Origin: Meandrina meandrites
Lineage: Eukaryota > Cnidaria > Anthozoa > Scleractinia > Meandrinidae
Direction of reading: 5' to 3'
DNA: 64,000 bases
NCBI GenBank assembly: GCA_963693305.1
Contig: OY855906.1
Span: 10,043,602-10,107,601 of the forward strand
This document shows, in pieces, positions 34,684-47,100 of the stretch. Both the position numbers and the translations under genes were made by a program. The notes under the pieces were generated by a model. The model had not been told where the DNA came from, did not search any database, and was given only the letters and a program-made list of their open reading frames with translations. The first letter of the stretch is position 1. Every line of letters starts with the position of its first letter.

Positions 34684-35339
34684 GAATTTTGTGCGATGTC
34701 ACGCTTACTTGGGGTGGGGAGCATTACAACTGTCATAGCCCGAGAAGGGTTTAGTTCCTGAAATGTGAAAAAACCCTGCCGAATGTGTGCACGTGATAAA
34801 GTAGCGCAAACGTGGGATGCGTCATTTAATTCAAACAATTGCCATGCAGCAAATCAGCTCTTTTGTTCGCATCAATGTTATTTTTGGCGAAAAAAGTAAT
34901 ACCCCTTATATAGTAACGTGAATCTGCCGTCTATTTTTTCAAATTCCCGACGGGGCGGGTGGGGGGCGGGGGAGAGGTGTTGGTACTCAGGTGTCACAGT
35001 GACGCATTTGAATTTGGGGTTTGGCGATGTTTTCGGGTCCTAAATTTTTTGGTGACTCAAAAGTTTGGAAAGTACTTTTTTGAGAGTTGACATAAAGCAA
35101 AACCGAGGATGACAGATACGTGATGAATAAAGAAAGGTGGATGCAAAACCTTATTCCTTTATGCTTTGTTTTCCAGTGGGAGACAATGAATAAGGTTAAG
35201 TTATTTCGCGACTGCAGACCTACCAGCATGTAAAAACTTGAAACAAACAAAGAAATCTCTTTAAAAATGTCGGGAGATGTTGGCCCAGTCCCCTGGTACG
35301 ACCGGGAGATGTAGCAGAGTAAGGCTAATCCCAAAACAG

Positions 35340-35640
35340 CACAAAAGCAATTTCGTTGACTTAATACTTTTCGATCCACCAGCAGTTTTCCAGCAGACTC
35401 AGTCTTCTGTTGTCGTTTTTACTGGCTTGATTCCACGACACCACCAGATCTTTGTATTCCTGCTGGATAGTCCTCATCCACAACCTCGTCGGTCTACCTT
35501 CCCCCTGGCTTCTTGCGGGTCCCGCTTGAGAGTAGCGCGGGTGGCAGGTTTCCTCAAAGTGTGACCAATCCACCTTTACAAGCTGACATCTCGCTTCTGG
35601 AGTGATAGACCGGGAGGCCCAGCTTCTTGTCCTAGGTGAT
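35340..35640 (-). mobile_element. LINE (RTE-like) 3' end relic
   Basis: Minus-strand frames give pieces such as WIGHTLRKPATRATL in one frame and GRPTRLWMRTIQQE in another. These are the C-terminal tail of RTE-type LINE reverse transcriptases, broken by frameshifts and a stop. Short and decayed. Confidence 0.55.
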
Positions 35641-36533
35641 GTCCAGGGACCGCGGAGGGGGAGGGGCTGGTAGGGCTATAGCCCTACCACTTTTTTACTT
35701 TGGTTGATTTTTTAGGGTTCCAGATGCCAGGGATAATGTATGAATTTTACCACTTGAAGTAACAAAAGGCTTCTACGTTTGCATATGCGCTTCACGAAGT
35801 CAAAGGCTCGACACAGCTGCGAGGAAGAACCGCAAGAAAAACTTTGGCATCTTGAAAAAGTAGCAAGCTTAGGCAGTTTTATTTAACATATTTACTGCAT
35901 TTGAAGGTATACCAAGTGAGGACGGCTATGTTATATTTATTGGGGTTGTAGATGTGATGGCACGCAAATTAAATGCATGATAAATGGCAGAACAGAGACC
36001 CCAAATGGCAAGACTTTTTAGCCCTACCACTTTAAAATGGTCTCAGCGGTCCCTGGATGTCCTCAACGTTTCAGATCGTACTCAGGAATGAGAGACCTAT
36101 CCTTCTTCCTTAGGAGTTCCTGTGGATGTTGCCGCACCCAGCCGCTTTCCCGCTCTTTGGATTCTTCAGCGCTCTCGGTAGTCAGTTCGACCGGCTACTC
36201 GGCCACTGTCCTACTTTGTTTGGCAGACACTCAGGTTGGCAAGCCCCCAGCCTCTTCATTTGCCCGGCAACATAATGTGCTTCGCCAGTCTGGTACATAG
36301 GGCATATATTCCAGTTTATAACAATTGGAATGTCGGCATGTCCATGCTAAAACCTTGAGAAAAAAAACGAGAAAAGTTTACGCGCGCCCAATCTTCGCCC
36401 CCCCCCCCCCCCCCCCCACACACACCATATAGTGGCTCGATCCTTAAACTACCCTGAACTGATCCGAATCTTAAGCAAAGAACCCCGACGATGATTTTGC
36501 TTTGTTGTTGCACTGACCAAGCTGGACATTCAG

Positions 36534-36630
36534 TAGCCTGCGTAGCTTGGCGGTCCCCAGGCCTGTCGCGACTTCGCCGCTCTTTTAGCGCACGTTTCGC
36601 CCCAATAAAACCGCCAAGCTACGCAGGCTA
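36534..36630. mobile_element. Small MITE with 9-bp target duplication
   Basis: A 97-bp element with 21-bp inverted ends (TAGCCTGCGTAGCTTGGCGG...), flanked by the 9-bp direct repeat GACATTCAG at 36525-36533 and 36631-36639. A 9-bp duplication suggests a Mutator-type transposase. Confidence 0.85.
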
Positions 36631-36699
36631 GACATTCAGGAGAAGATAAATTAGTTCAGTCCTGACAATCAGATTAAAGAAAGCTGTGTGTGGGTGGCA

Positions 36700-37205
36700 A
36701 GGAATGCGCCTACACGCAAGCCCTAATCCTCCTTTATAAATCTTTATTTATTACGGGGCCAAGCTACATCAAGGAATTGCTCTCATTGCGTTCTAGCAAT
36801 TATGATCTAAGAGCCTATTGTACGTTGTAAGCTTAATCAGCCTACCTTTAAATCAAAGTATTTGCATAATTCTTATCGCTACATAACTTCATGTTTATGG
36901 AACAACCTATCTGACAATATAAGAGGACCGTCCTCTCTTAGAATTTTTAAAAATTTACTGAACAATGTTAACCTGACCACCGAGGCCAACTGTTGCAGTA
37001 ATCTTTGTATCGAGTAGTTTACATTTTTAAATTTTATTGTCTACATAGTTTTTAAATTTTATAGTCTAGTTTCTAAATTTTAAATTTTATAGTCTAATTT
37101 TTGTATTTTTTTCTTTTTTAAATAGATAATCATATTTAAATTTTTTAAGTTGTAATTTTTAGAATACACGTTCAATTTTAAACGAGCCCCTGGCTCATTG
37201 GTGAT
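36700..37205 (+). mobile_element. LINE 3' end relic (CR1/L2-like)
   Basis: Plus-strand frames read GPSYIKELLSLRSSNYDLRA, then (shifted) LWNNLSDNIRG and SLRIFKNLL. This is the typical C-terminus of CR1/L2-clade reverse transcriptases (Y.....W N.LP..IR....L..FK..L). It is followed by an AT-rich tail with repeated TTTTAAATTTTAT. Several frameshifts and stops are present. Confidence 0.6.
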
Positions 37206-37216
37206 TAAATAAAGTA

Positions 37217-37603
37217 CAGTAAAAACCCACATATAAGAACATGTGGATTAAGAACACCCAGGCTGAAATTTGGTAAAAAAGGAGCACATATATAAGAACA
37301 CATTCAGCCTGAAAAATAAAAAATTGTTCTTATATATAAAACCTCTTCCTTTTACATAAAGAACATGCAGTATATGTAACCTCACTATGGCATAAATTAT
37401 TGTAAGGAAATAATTGAGAATTAATTAATTTAAGTATTGTGTTGCCCACTCTTATTTCATCATAGTCTAGTATGTCCCTTACAGTTAAAAATAAGAACAC
37501 TTAAGAACACTTTCAGCCTGATTTTGCATTAAATACCCGACATATAAGAACCCAATAAGCCTGAATCCCAAAAATGGATGTTCTTATATGCGTGTTTTTA
37601 CTG
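37217..37603. mobile_element. mariner-like MITE, TA-flanked
   Basis: Ends CAGTAAAAACCC and CGTGTTTTTACTG, each flanked by TA, with subterminal repeats of TATAAGAAC and CAGCCTGA in both orientations. It is 387 bp with no transposase. Confidence 0.75.
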
Positions 37604-37607
37604 TACT

Positions 37608-38388
37608 ACTTGGACCAAGTTTAGCATCTTCAAGAATTGCGTGTTGACAACCCGCCGTTGTGGATCAGAATGCTGGCGAATTACTAAGTGATGATGGCTT
37701 CGTTTCACAAAAACTCAGGAAGATTCTAAAAATCTTCTAGCTGCGGAAGATCTTAAACAGAACAAGCGCACCGATATCACCAGGTGCTGGACATGTATTG
37801 AACACCTGCTTCGCAAGGTTAACAACAACATATATCTACACCCGAGGGCTGAAGAAAAAGGACGCCCAAACACAACGTGATGCAGAAGTGTTGAAAGAGA
37901 ATTAAGGGAGCTAAACCCCATTAAAAAATTGGGAAATAGGATAAAGACGTTTCCTTGCTGCCCCAAGTGGCACCCAGCACGATGGGTAGTGAAAATTAAA
38001 GGACATTATAATAAACTGCGCAGCACAAACGAGATTTACTCTGTGTTAAATCGCTTTTATTTCAATGATTATATAAGAACACTAAGGTTTCATCTGCAAA
38101 CGATATGATTGTAAAATGAAATGCATAAAAATACATCCTGGAATAGACCTGACTAAGTCTACATTAACTTCCAATGAAAATCACAGACCTAGCGGGTTTC
38201 GTGTCTCGATAGTTTACAGCTCTTGTTGAAAAAACGTTAAATACAATTCGGAAACTTTATAAAAGAACCAATTCAAGTCCTCGACCAGAGTTTTGTGGAT
38301 AAATAAGTAGTTAAAATATTTCCTTACATAGTTTGTACAATCAAGCCAAAGTTGCGACAATAAGTTGAACGTATTTATATAAACAAAT
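37608..38388. other. Non-coding flank downstream of pirin copy 2
   Basis: No recognisable gene. An open frame at 37715-37966 (minus) shows no family features and lies in sequence that looks like decayed repeat. The last 200 bp before 38389 are probably the pirin copy 2 3' UTR. Confidence 0.5.
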
Positions 38389-41300
38389 CTACTTTTTGTT
38401 CCATGTTCCAGTTTCTTTCTGTTTATTAGCTGCTTTCCGTGTCTTGGCATAACGTTCTTCAGATCCGTCAATGGAGCCAAGTTTTCCGGAACTGAAGTCA
38501 CTAAAGGCCTGTTCTATTTCCTCCCATGTGTTCATAACAAACGGTCCATGCCGAGCAATAGCTTCGTTCAATGGTACTCCTGCTATCACTAACACATGAA
38601 TGTCTTCACTTGGGCTTGCATTGATTTGAAAAGTGTTTCCTTTTCCAAGAACAGCAACCTGAAAAATATATAAACACGTTTTGTCAGTAATCAAATGTAC
38701 CCTTGATCAGGGGTTGGGTGTGTTTTAGATTTTTACTGCTCTGTAGAAAGACGCCACTAAAAACCGTTAAAGCTCTTCTAAGATGGACACCAGAAAATAA
38801 GATGACAAAATGGCCATCACAAATCCACCTGGAGGAGGCGGGACTACAGAGATAAAATTTTGTGCTCTAAACCTAAACTGGGAGCAGGCTTGCATGCTTG
38901 CAAAGGAACATGCAACAGGAATGAAGAGACCTTGTTGATGCCTTATTCATCACTGGGCATTTAAGGACCTATAAGGACTGTTGTTGTCGTTGATGGTGAG
39001 GATGCCAATGATGACGATGACAAAGATGATGTTTGGTGCTGGAGGTGATGGACTTAATGCTCCACTGGGGGTGGGTTGTATGGACAATAGACCAACTGGG
39101 ATCATGAGTTAAGTGCTGGTTGCTGAACCAGCAGACTTAACTTAGAGTTACTGGGGATAAGCTTAATGATCTCTATTTAATTTTGTAAAGGGTAAAATCT
39201 GCTTGCATATTAAGTGGCACAGACCAGAGACCTTCTCCCGCTTTCAATTTCTGTAGCCCGAAGTGACTTAAAGGATGTGATGGCAGTTCAGTGGTGATTT
39301 TGCCAGGCTCTCCCAGCAATCCACTTGTACCCATTCATACAACTGTGGGAGTGAGCAATTCCCAAGAACATAACACCGGCCAGGGGCTCAGACAAGACTT
39401 TTCAAACCAGAGTCTAGACCACTGCATGACAAACACAATTTTTATAAAATAGCTTTACTGATACTTCAAGGGATAGTTCAGTTTTAACAGACCATTTTTC
39501 ATTTAGCTGAGTGTTGATTTTAGCTGATAGAATTTAGGTACCCTATCTAAGGATCACACCGGGAACACAATGCCAAAAGGAGCAAAAATGATACCCTATT
39601 TAAGGAGCGAGAACCTCAAAAACCATACCCTATCCCGCGGCACATAGCCCATATATGGGAGTAACCCCCCCCCCCTCCCCGGGTTGCAGTAGGGCCATTG
39701 AGTTCTGCTATGGGAAAGACATGTTACTCTGAGTCACACAACACTTCACTCTCACAGTTAACCTCTCTACACCTAGGCAGATGTTAAATGGATAGTGAGA
39801 AATTAAATGCTCTGGGGGGAAGGGTGGGGGGTATAAAGCTGCAATGAACTAGCATCCTGTCCAGGGGGAGTAGAAAGAGTCCTAGTCACTTCATGCTACA
39901 GAAACCAGAGATAAGTGGTGGGCTGGTGGGCCACTAGGTTCCAATGCAGACTTTTACCTTACAGATATTTCTGTAATAAATTTATTTCAGGTTTGTTTTA
40001 TTACCATTCCCATCTCCACAGAGATTCTTTCCTCAGTGAATGAGCCAGCCCCTCTCCAGACATAAGCAAATCCATTGTATTCCTCTGGAACATCCTGGAT
40101 AAATGTTCCACCAGCCTGAACATGAATGTCCAAGAACATTATCGGTGTCCGTGTGTCTATCACAGCTTTGGCGCCCAAGCTCTCTCCTGCAATGACCTTC
40201 ACCTTGGTCTTTCCATCTACAAAATGGAAATATTATTCAGATTAAGTCAAAGCCTCCGTAGAGACTTGGTCCTTAACAAGATATCAATTTGTACTGTGCA
40301 TGTTGAAATAATCTGAACATTTTAAGCGCTAGTACTCCCTTGGAAAAAAAGTGAGTGTGTTCATTCTTCTCATGCATTTATGCCTCTGCTTGTGCTTGTT
40401 CTCAGTGAAAATTCCAGCCTTAAGTTTTTGCTACACCTTGCAACTGAGAAAACATTTTATGGTTTCAAAAGCTGTTGTTTCCATGAGGATACATTTTGTT
40501 TTCTTGGGGTGTTACAATGTTTTGTAACATGTACATAACGAGATACACTCTTGACACAAAGAGGCAGGCTACAACAAACATGTTTCCAAAAATCATTCTT
40601 CAACGAATCGTGTTTGCAAATATACTTTGTGTAAATTAAGTATTCAATTTCTAAAGAAATGTGTGAAATGTGTAAAATAATCAGTGAGTCCTACCTGGGC
40701 TGGTGACTACAGGAATTTTCTTAGCATCAGTGTCCTGGTATCGCGGTTTGATCATCTTCTCTTTTGCTGGCAAGTTTACCCAGAGTTGAAAACCCTCAGA
40801 TCTTCCACCCCTCTTCAGAAATTCATCTGACGGCATTTCACTGTGGACAACACCAGACCCTGCTGTCATCCACTGAACCCAGCCTTCTTTTAAAACACCA
40901 TTATTTCCAGCACTGTCTTGGTGTCTTATCTCACCTAGAAAAACAAGATGGCGAATTGTTTTGGATGAGACAAGTTTTTGTGAGAGGGGGACATTGATAT
41001 TTTCAACTTTCAATCATGCTGTATATTCCCTCTAACTTTTTTACATATCATGCACTTATTTTTGCCCAAATTATGCATAATTATGCAAAACCACCCACTG
41101 GTATTAACTCATTTGTCTAAATTATTTTTTTTTGTGTCTAGCCATCCAGATTAATTAATCAGAATTGCCCACTTCTAGCCATTTTTTTGCACGGAGAGCC
41201 TGCTCGAGGGCTAGCCCATTTCAAGAATGTTGTCTATTTTAATTTTTAACAACCATACAAATAGAAATGTCAAATACAGTAATTAGTTACACGGTGTCTC

Positions 41301-41988
41301 AGTAGAACCGTATGTATTACGGACCTATGTTTTTGCAAATTTTAACAAAATATATTTCGTTGAAAAGATCCCTTCAACTCAAGGTATTAAATTAACACCT
41401 TTACGAAGCGGAGCCCTTCTTCTAAAAGATAGATCTCGAACGCATTTATCATGTTAAAAAAAATATTTACGATTCAGTAGGATTGTTTGCCGAACCTGCC
41501 AACCATGAACGTGTAATTAAATTTAACAAACATGTTAAATCTACCACTTGACCCAAACTGGCGATCGGAAAAGAGCTTTTCTTTTACACTTTGTTTTTTC
41601 TGGAGGAAGATGCAATGAAAAAAAAAAAATCCGGGCTTATTTTGGTGTTGTATGTTGCACGGCGGTGACAATCAAATTGACACGCTGGGGTCACGCGATA
41701 ATTCGATCAGCTTATTATTTTCAAAGTTTTAAAATCAAAATGAAACGACTGCAAGTTTAAGGCCTTACCATCAATAAGATATGTAACAGTCTCAAATCCC
41801 CTGTGAGGATGATCAGGGGCCCCTACAGCCTCTCCTGGCCCGTAAACCACCGGTCCTAAATGATCCAGCATCAAGAACGGGTCGCACTGATCGACACGGT
41901 CCCCAATAGGTCTTCGCACTAAAAATCCACCGCCTTCTCTCATCTGCCGGGACTTTTCGACACGATCTACGCTTCGAGCCACAACCAT
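38389..41988 (-). CDS. PIR: Pirin (intact distal tandem copy)
   Basis: Iron-binding bicupin protein. In vertebrates it is a nuclear redox-sensitive cofactor of NF-kB-type factors and has quercetinase activity. Exons on the minus strand: 41988-41769, 40934-40695, 40216-40005, 38658-38389, GT-AG with closing phases, giving 313 aa (human about 290). Metal ligands are visible as DHPHRGFE (His60, His62) and GVVHSEMP (His104, Glu106), matching the two His, His and Glu of the family. The [18 protein letters not shown] and [10 protein letters not shown] blocks are typical. The C-terminal tail ([13 protein letters not shown]) is basic and longer than in vertebrates. Intron 1 and the 5' flank are homologous to copy 1, so the duplication covered promoter and gene. 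A frame-intact gene of this kind probably carries the function. Confidence 0.93.
39700..39960 (+). mobile_element. SINE fragment
   Basis: Decayed body of the SINE seen at 47009, with CTAGCATCCTGTCCAGGGGG and CACTTCATGCTACAGAAAC recognisable. The tRNA-like head is poor. It lies in pirin copy 2 intron 3. Sequence at about 39290-39440 may be a further, inverted and very decayed copy. Confidence 0.55.
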
Positions 41989-42117
41989 TTTATCTCGTGT
42001 ATCGAAATTCGCGAGAAAAACTTGCTATTATTGCGGATTTTTACGCTTGTTTTTTCTTCTTCTCTTGAGATTGCGTACACTTGTCGCTGTCGGTGTTGTT
42101 TATATGCCAGCTGCCCT

Positions 42118-42152
42118 TGACCCAGCATGCAGTGCGCGCCGACAATGACTCA
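42118..42152. promoter_or_regulatory. ARE/AP-1-like sites upstream of pirin copy 2
   Basis: TGACCCAGC (42118-42126) fits the antioxidant-response core, and TGACTCA (42146-42152) is a perfect AP-1 site at the place where copy 1 has TGACTTGGC. They lie 130-165 bp upstream of the start codon and flank GTGCGCGCC. The block is clearly conserved between the copies, but regulatory use is inferred. Confidence 0.4.
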
Positions 42153-43358
42153 GGCGAATATTTTGCGGTGTCACGCTTACTTCTCTTCGTATTGGGGTGA
42201 AGAACATTCCAACAGTGATAAGTTGTTACTGAAAAAGTCTCCGGAATGTTTAGACGTGATGGAGGAATACTTAGTGTGGGATGCGTCATTTCCTTGTAAC
42301 AATTACCTCGCTGAAAACCATCTCTTTTGTTTCCGCTTTCTCTTACTCAGCCATTTCCTCGTCACAAAGTCGACTGTCGTATCAATACATTCGTTCGCGC
42401 ATTACTAACTTGTAAACAAAGCAAGTAAAAGCAATCAGTATGCTTTTCTTGTTCCTGCGTTTACGTTTGAGGATAATTATTAAGTCACTAATTTTATCTG
42501 TCCGGATTAAATCAGACAAAGTACCCGTCGATATTGGCGCTAACACGGGTTTTCCGTCCCGTTGTTTAATCGTCTCTGGTGTGAAATGTTTAGTGACGTT
42601 TATAGTTATATATTACTCCTGGGAAGAAATGGGTTTATCATCATTATTGGGAATGTTTAGTACGTGCTACTGACTTCCGAGAGGAGAGACCCTGGGAACG
42701 AGGTTGCATATAGGGCTCATTAAATGCATTTGTAAATTTTGTAACATGATAAGCAATCATGATACAATAGATTAAAAAAGCTACAAATTGGCAGCAGATA
42801 AAACATAGAGCTCTTTCTTTAAAATGATTACAAACCAAGTAGAAACAAGCATATAAAAATAGTCTTTTATTTATGGATTCGCTGCATAAAAAGTTACAGT
42901 TTGCATGGAATAACAGGTACTGAGAAGATTCAGTTTTTTACACAAAAGTGTTACTGGCATCAATGCCAAACATTCACGTCAATCATAACAGTCATAATAA
43001 ATTTGGGGTATACCTGTACATTCGTGTTGAGGAAACTATTTGTTATTGTTTTTGTCGTTCGAATCTTTTATTTTTACGTCCGTTCGTGATCACACCAAGA
43101 GTGCCAATTTTAGTGCTGACAAAAAAAAAATCGTTAAAAGAGTCAGATTATTTTTGGCTTTTCTGTTCAAGTACTTTTATCTTTACCTTCAGTTTTAACA
43201 CGTACTTGGTTTATTTCGTTTATTTCGCCGAATGAAATCTACGAATAAGTGATCAGAGCACCAAAGAAGCGGATTACAACGAAAACGCTGTGTGTACGAT
43301 GAATCTTGAAATTTGCACGAGTCTCACGTCGTAATAACTTTTAAGGTTAATCAAGAAG

Positions 43359-43438
43359 CAGCCTGATTCTTTGACTGTCCAGGACGGCGACGCAGAGTCC
43401 TTGGCCGCGAGGGACCTGGACCGTCTGAGAATCAGGCT
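43359..43438. mobile_element. Small MITE with 10-bp target duplication
   Basis: An 80-bp element with inverted ends AGCCTGATTCTTTGAC and its imperfect complement, flanked by AATCAAGAAG on both sides (43349-43358 and 43439-43448). Confidence 0.75.
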
Positions 43439-43554
43439 AATCAAGAAGAAACTCTGAGCTGATAGAGTGTATATACCATCATTTAGATTTAAGACAGCTG
43501 AGTGGTAAAACGTTGCTGTTTGGAATGCAAACAGCTCTTAGAAAAACCTGTCGG

Positions 43555-43635
43555 CTAACTGTTGGCCGACTGTAGCCGACTATCGGCCGACAAGTCACGA
43601 CAGTCACGCCGACTGTCGACCGACAGTCGGATATG
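43555..43635. repeat. Cluster of GGCCGAC/GTCGGCC motifs
   Basis: Repeated, mutually inverted units such as GTTGGCCGACTGTAGCCGAC and TATCGGCCGACAAG, and CCGACTGTCGACCGACAGTC. The cluster can fold on itself in many ways. GC content is well above its surroundings. Confidence 0.6.
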
Positions 43636-44147
43636 GGAGCTTTTGAATCACAAACGCCAATCGTAGAGCGAGCACAATGCTGCCTGTTCGTAAGTTAGCG
43701 TGGAGCGCTCGCTATATTTTCGCTCGATCCCCGATTGTGCTTACTAGCCCTTCACACTCGCTTTCCGAAAGAGTCAGTGCTTATATTCTAGCTACTGTTC
43801 GAAATACCAGCTGATCGTTAACCTAAAGCCCTGGAAAAACTCTCCCAACATCGTTGGGTGAAAATATGTTGAAACTGTTTTACCTTGTTGAGACAAAAGT
43901 TGATGAACGAAAGCTTGTTGCCTGCAATGCAGACGTTTATGATGGGCGTGCGCTGGATAACAGACCCTTACTCTTGAATGAACTCTTACCTATTCACACT
44001 TAGTAAAAACATTTCACATTCTATTGAAAAAACATCCTATGGTCATTATACACAGTCCCTAAATTTTGTTGAGTCAAAATAATTGATTTAGTTTCTCAGT
44101 GGGAAAAGCTACATTCTACAGATACCTGTCGCTACATTAATCCTTGA

Positions 44148-47100
44148 TCAATTTGAAACTACTTGAGCTTTGAATGTTATTTTAGGGTTCCTAATGTCAT
44201 CAAGGCTCTGAACAAGACGTAACTCAATTTGCCCAGCCGTTGGCCTATTTCCTTCTCCAGCTAGTCCTGCATAAAAATGAATTAAGGTGTACTATTAAAA
44301 CGGAAATCGTATTTGGGAGTAGGCATTCAGTACAATCTGGCTGTGTAATAAAGGGGCTTTGTCACGGATTTGAACAATTTTCGAACTGCCAAAACATATA
44401 TTTGTGTCACAGGAAACATAAAACTAATTGTCCATTTTAATTAACAGTTGTTATATTAGAGCACTGAAACTGTTAACAAGCGTTTTTAGCTGCGAATGGC
44501 TTGGATGGAAATGGATTGCAACAAATCGATTGAAAAATTAAGGCTAAACTCTTCAAGTTGTTTCCGAGCGTCTTCCAAAAATTGTTATTTATAGCCGTGG
44601 TTTGATTTCTCTCCGCAAAGTAAGGTTATACATGTAACTTGTTTTTGATGTTCAAAGATAATGTTCATCATGGGTGAAGTTGCCTACCACTAATTTCAGA
44701 ATAGTTTAGACCAAAAATCCGCAAAATCCCCGTGGAGTACCTCCTTTAATAAGTGTGATTTAACGTTCTGCAAACATGTTGATTTATTGTCTCACTAAGA
44801 GGTGGTTAAACAACCCATGGTTTTTTAACTGACAAATTCTGCACAGCATTACTGCAAATAACACGCGAACTCTACTCAAGTCAACGGTTACGTTTTTCGC
44901 TGCCGTCAATCATCTAAGCGCACCTCTCTGGAAACAGGAGTTCACATCATTGATCAACCGGTTCAAAAGGTCACGTGCGTGGGTTGTGATTGGTAGATTT
45001 CGATCTATTTTGTCTGTTTCTGTTTTACAAGGTTCGCTGGCTGTCGCCATAACTACGATTGACGGCAGCAGAGTTCGCGTGTTATTGAAAGGCGCAATGC
45101 TTGACAACAGTTTCGAGTGTTGATACCCTTCTGTGGTACCATGCCTCACCCACTACTGCCTTCATGTATGTCATTGATTTTGACTAGTAAAGCTCTTTAC
45201 GCTGTGCAAATATGTTGGTGTCGCTTATGACAACCAAGGGATCAGATGTTTCACGTTTTATACTTACGTTGAGCGTGAGCTAAGGTCCTTGTTAGCACGG
45301 CTTGTACAGTTGATACAGTTGCCTCACAGGCCAGTGCGAGATCATCAGGGTGTTTGTACAGCCAGGCAAGAAGCACGCTAGCAAACAGGTCACCAGTTCC
45401 AGTGAAGGTGGCATCTACTTTAGGAATCTCCATCCTGATGCACCTCTTTTTACCTTGGTTAACAAAAACACACGCTATAACATATTTTTCTTTGAAGGCT
45501 GATTTACACTTTAATATCAGGCACGAATACAGACCGGTTTCCACCGGTTTATGAAAAACGCTCTGATTGTTTCTCTGTCCCACAAATATGTTGTCCCACG
45601 TTCGTGACAAACGAAGTTTTCATCTTTATCAGTATATATATATTTTTTGGAGTTGAAGAAAATCTCCAAGTTTTAATATCAACTGACGCGATAAACGTGA
45701 TCGACGAGACTTTTCTCCCTCCATGTTCACTACAACATGTAAAAGGTAACAACCTTATTTTGACACGCTTACTCCGCCAACTATAAAAGTACAACAAAGC
45801 TGATTTCCACAAGTGGCGTGTTAACTTTTTTAAGGGGCGTATTATTGTAAATTGACATTAACAAAATTACCTCCCAATTTGTAACGCTTGATCCGAGGTA
45901 AGAAGAACTGGTCAACAGCTTCACCAAGTGACTCAAAATACCAGGAAATGGAACTTAAAGGAGTCAAAGTCTACAAATTTATCAGGGCAAACTTCCGCCT
46001 CATGTTATCGGGAAACGGTCACAATTTTTCAAGCAAAAGCATGCGCACAAGTATAATTACAAAATTCTTCCATGAGCCCGCGTTGGATATAAGATGGTAG
46101 ATAGCCAACGAGGCGCGTAGCGCTTCGTTGCCTATGACGATCTCATATCCAACAAGCGTGAGTGGAATAATTGTATTATTAAAAACACACAGAGAATTGC
46201 AATATTTGAGTTCCCCAATTGTTCTCGCTGACACGTACACCTACCGTATTTCTGTTCCATGGTATATGAGCTCAGATACCATGGCCTGTAAACCAATCAA
46301 AACTCAGGAATTGCAATATACCATGCTAGTTTTTAAATAATTACAAGTACCGGTATGTTCTCATATATGCGATAAACATAGGCAAGAAGTAGCATACCCA
46401 GGGCAACAAAGTGCGTTTAAATTGTGTTGTATGACACAAGCTGGGAACAAGAAAGGACTGGTAACAATATCAAGATTACTAACCATTCACAGAGCTGCCA
46501 AGAGCTATCAGTGTTTTGCTATTACCCAGCTCTGAGCTTGTTATCACCACTGTCTTAGTTCCTCTTTCATGTAAAATCTTCATTGCCTTGACATGGAAAA
46601 ACAACATAGCAGTACTGATTAAACTAATGTTATAATACTTACTATTGATTTATTTGATAACAACAGTCAACCCTGCGCAAGAGTTCCTGCTTGTAACATG
46701 AAACCTTTTATGTTAGTTGGATGCTAGAATTCCCATGTATCTCATGGGCATACACACAGAGCATACGTTTTTGAAAGAGGAAAAGACACACAAGGTCAAG
46801 GTTTCCTGGTGTTTTTTTTTCGTTCTCTTTTTATTTGTTCTCTCATTATCCTGTGTTATTTTGTTGGCCTTTTAGTCACCTTTGTTTGCGTAGGAATAGT
46901 TTCTTCGCAAACGCCAAGGGAAACCAACATTTGTAACAAATACTCTCAATGCCAGGGAAGATGAAGTTTCCTCCAATTTTGCAAAATAAAATTTGCAGGT
47001 CTTTTAATGGGAGACACAGTGGCCTAATGGTTAGTGCACTGGACTCTGGATTGAGTGGTCCGGGTTTGGACCATGGCCACGGCCACTGTGTTGTGTTCTT

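Larger units (their letters stand above)
41989..44147. other. Intergenic: pirin copy 2 promoter side to PDXK 3' side
   Basis: Includes the pirin promoter block (42118-42152), a small MITE (43359-43438) and a TCGGCCGAC-rich cluster (43555-43635). No exon was recognised. Open frames at 42440-42673 and 42948-43235 have no family similarity. Confidence 0.55.

Noticed and set aside
36316..36513. 65-aa minus-strand frame with poly-Gly
   Set aside because: Generated by a poly-C tract; no other support.
47009..47080. Possible true tRNA gene
   Set aside because: The B box is degenerate, no acceptor stem closes, and the head continues into a SINE body shared with other copies.
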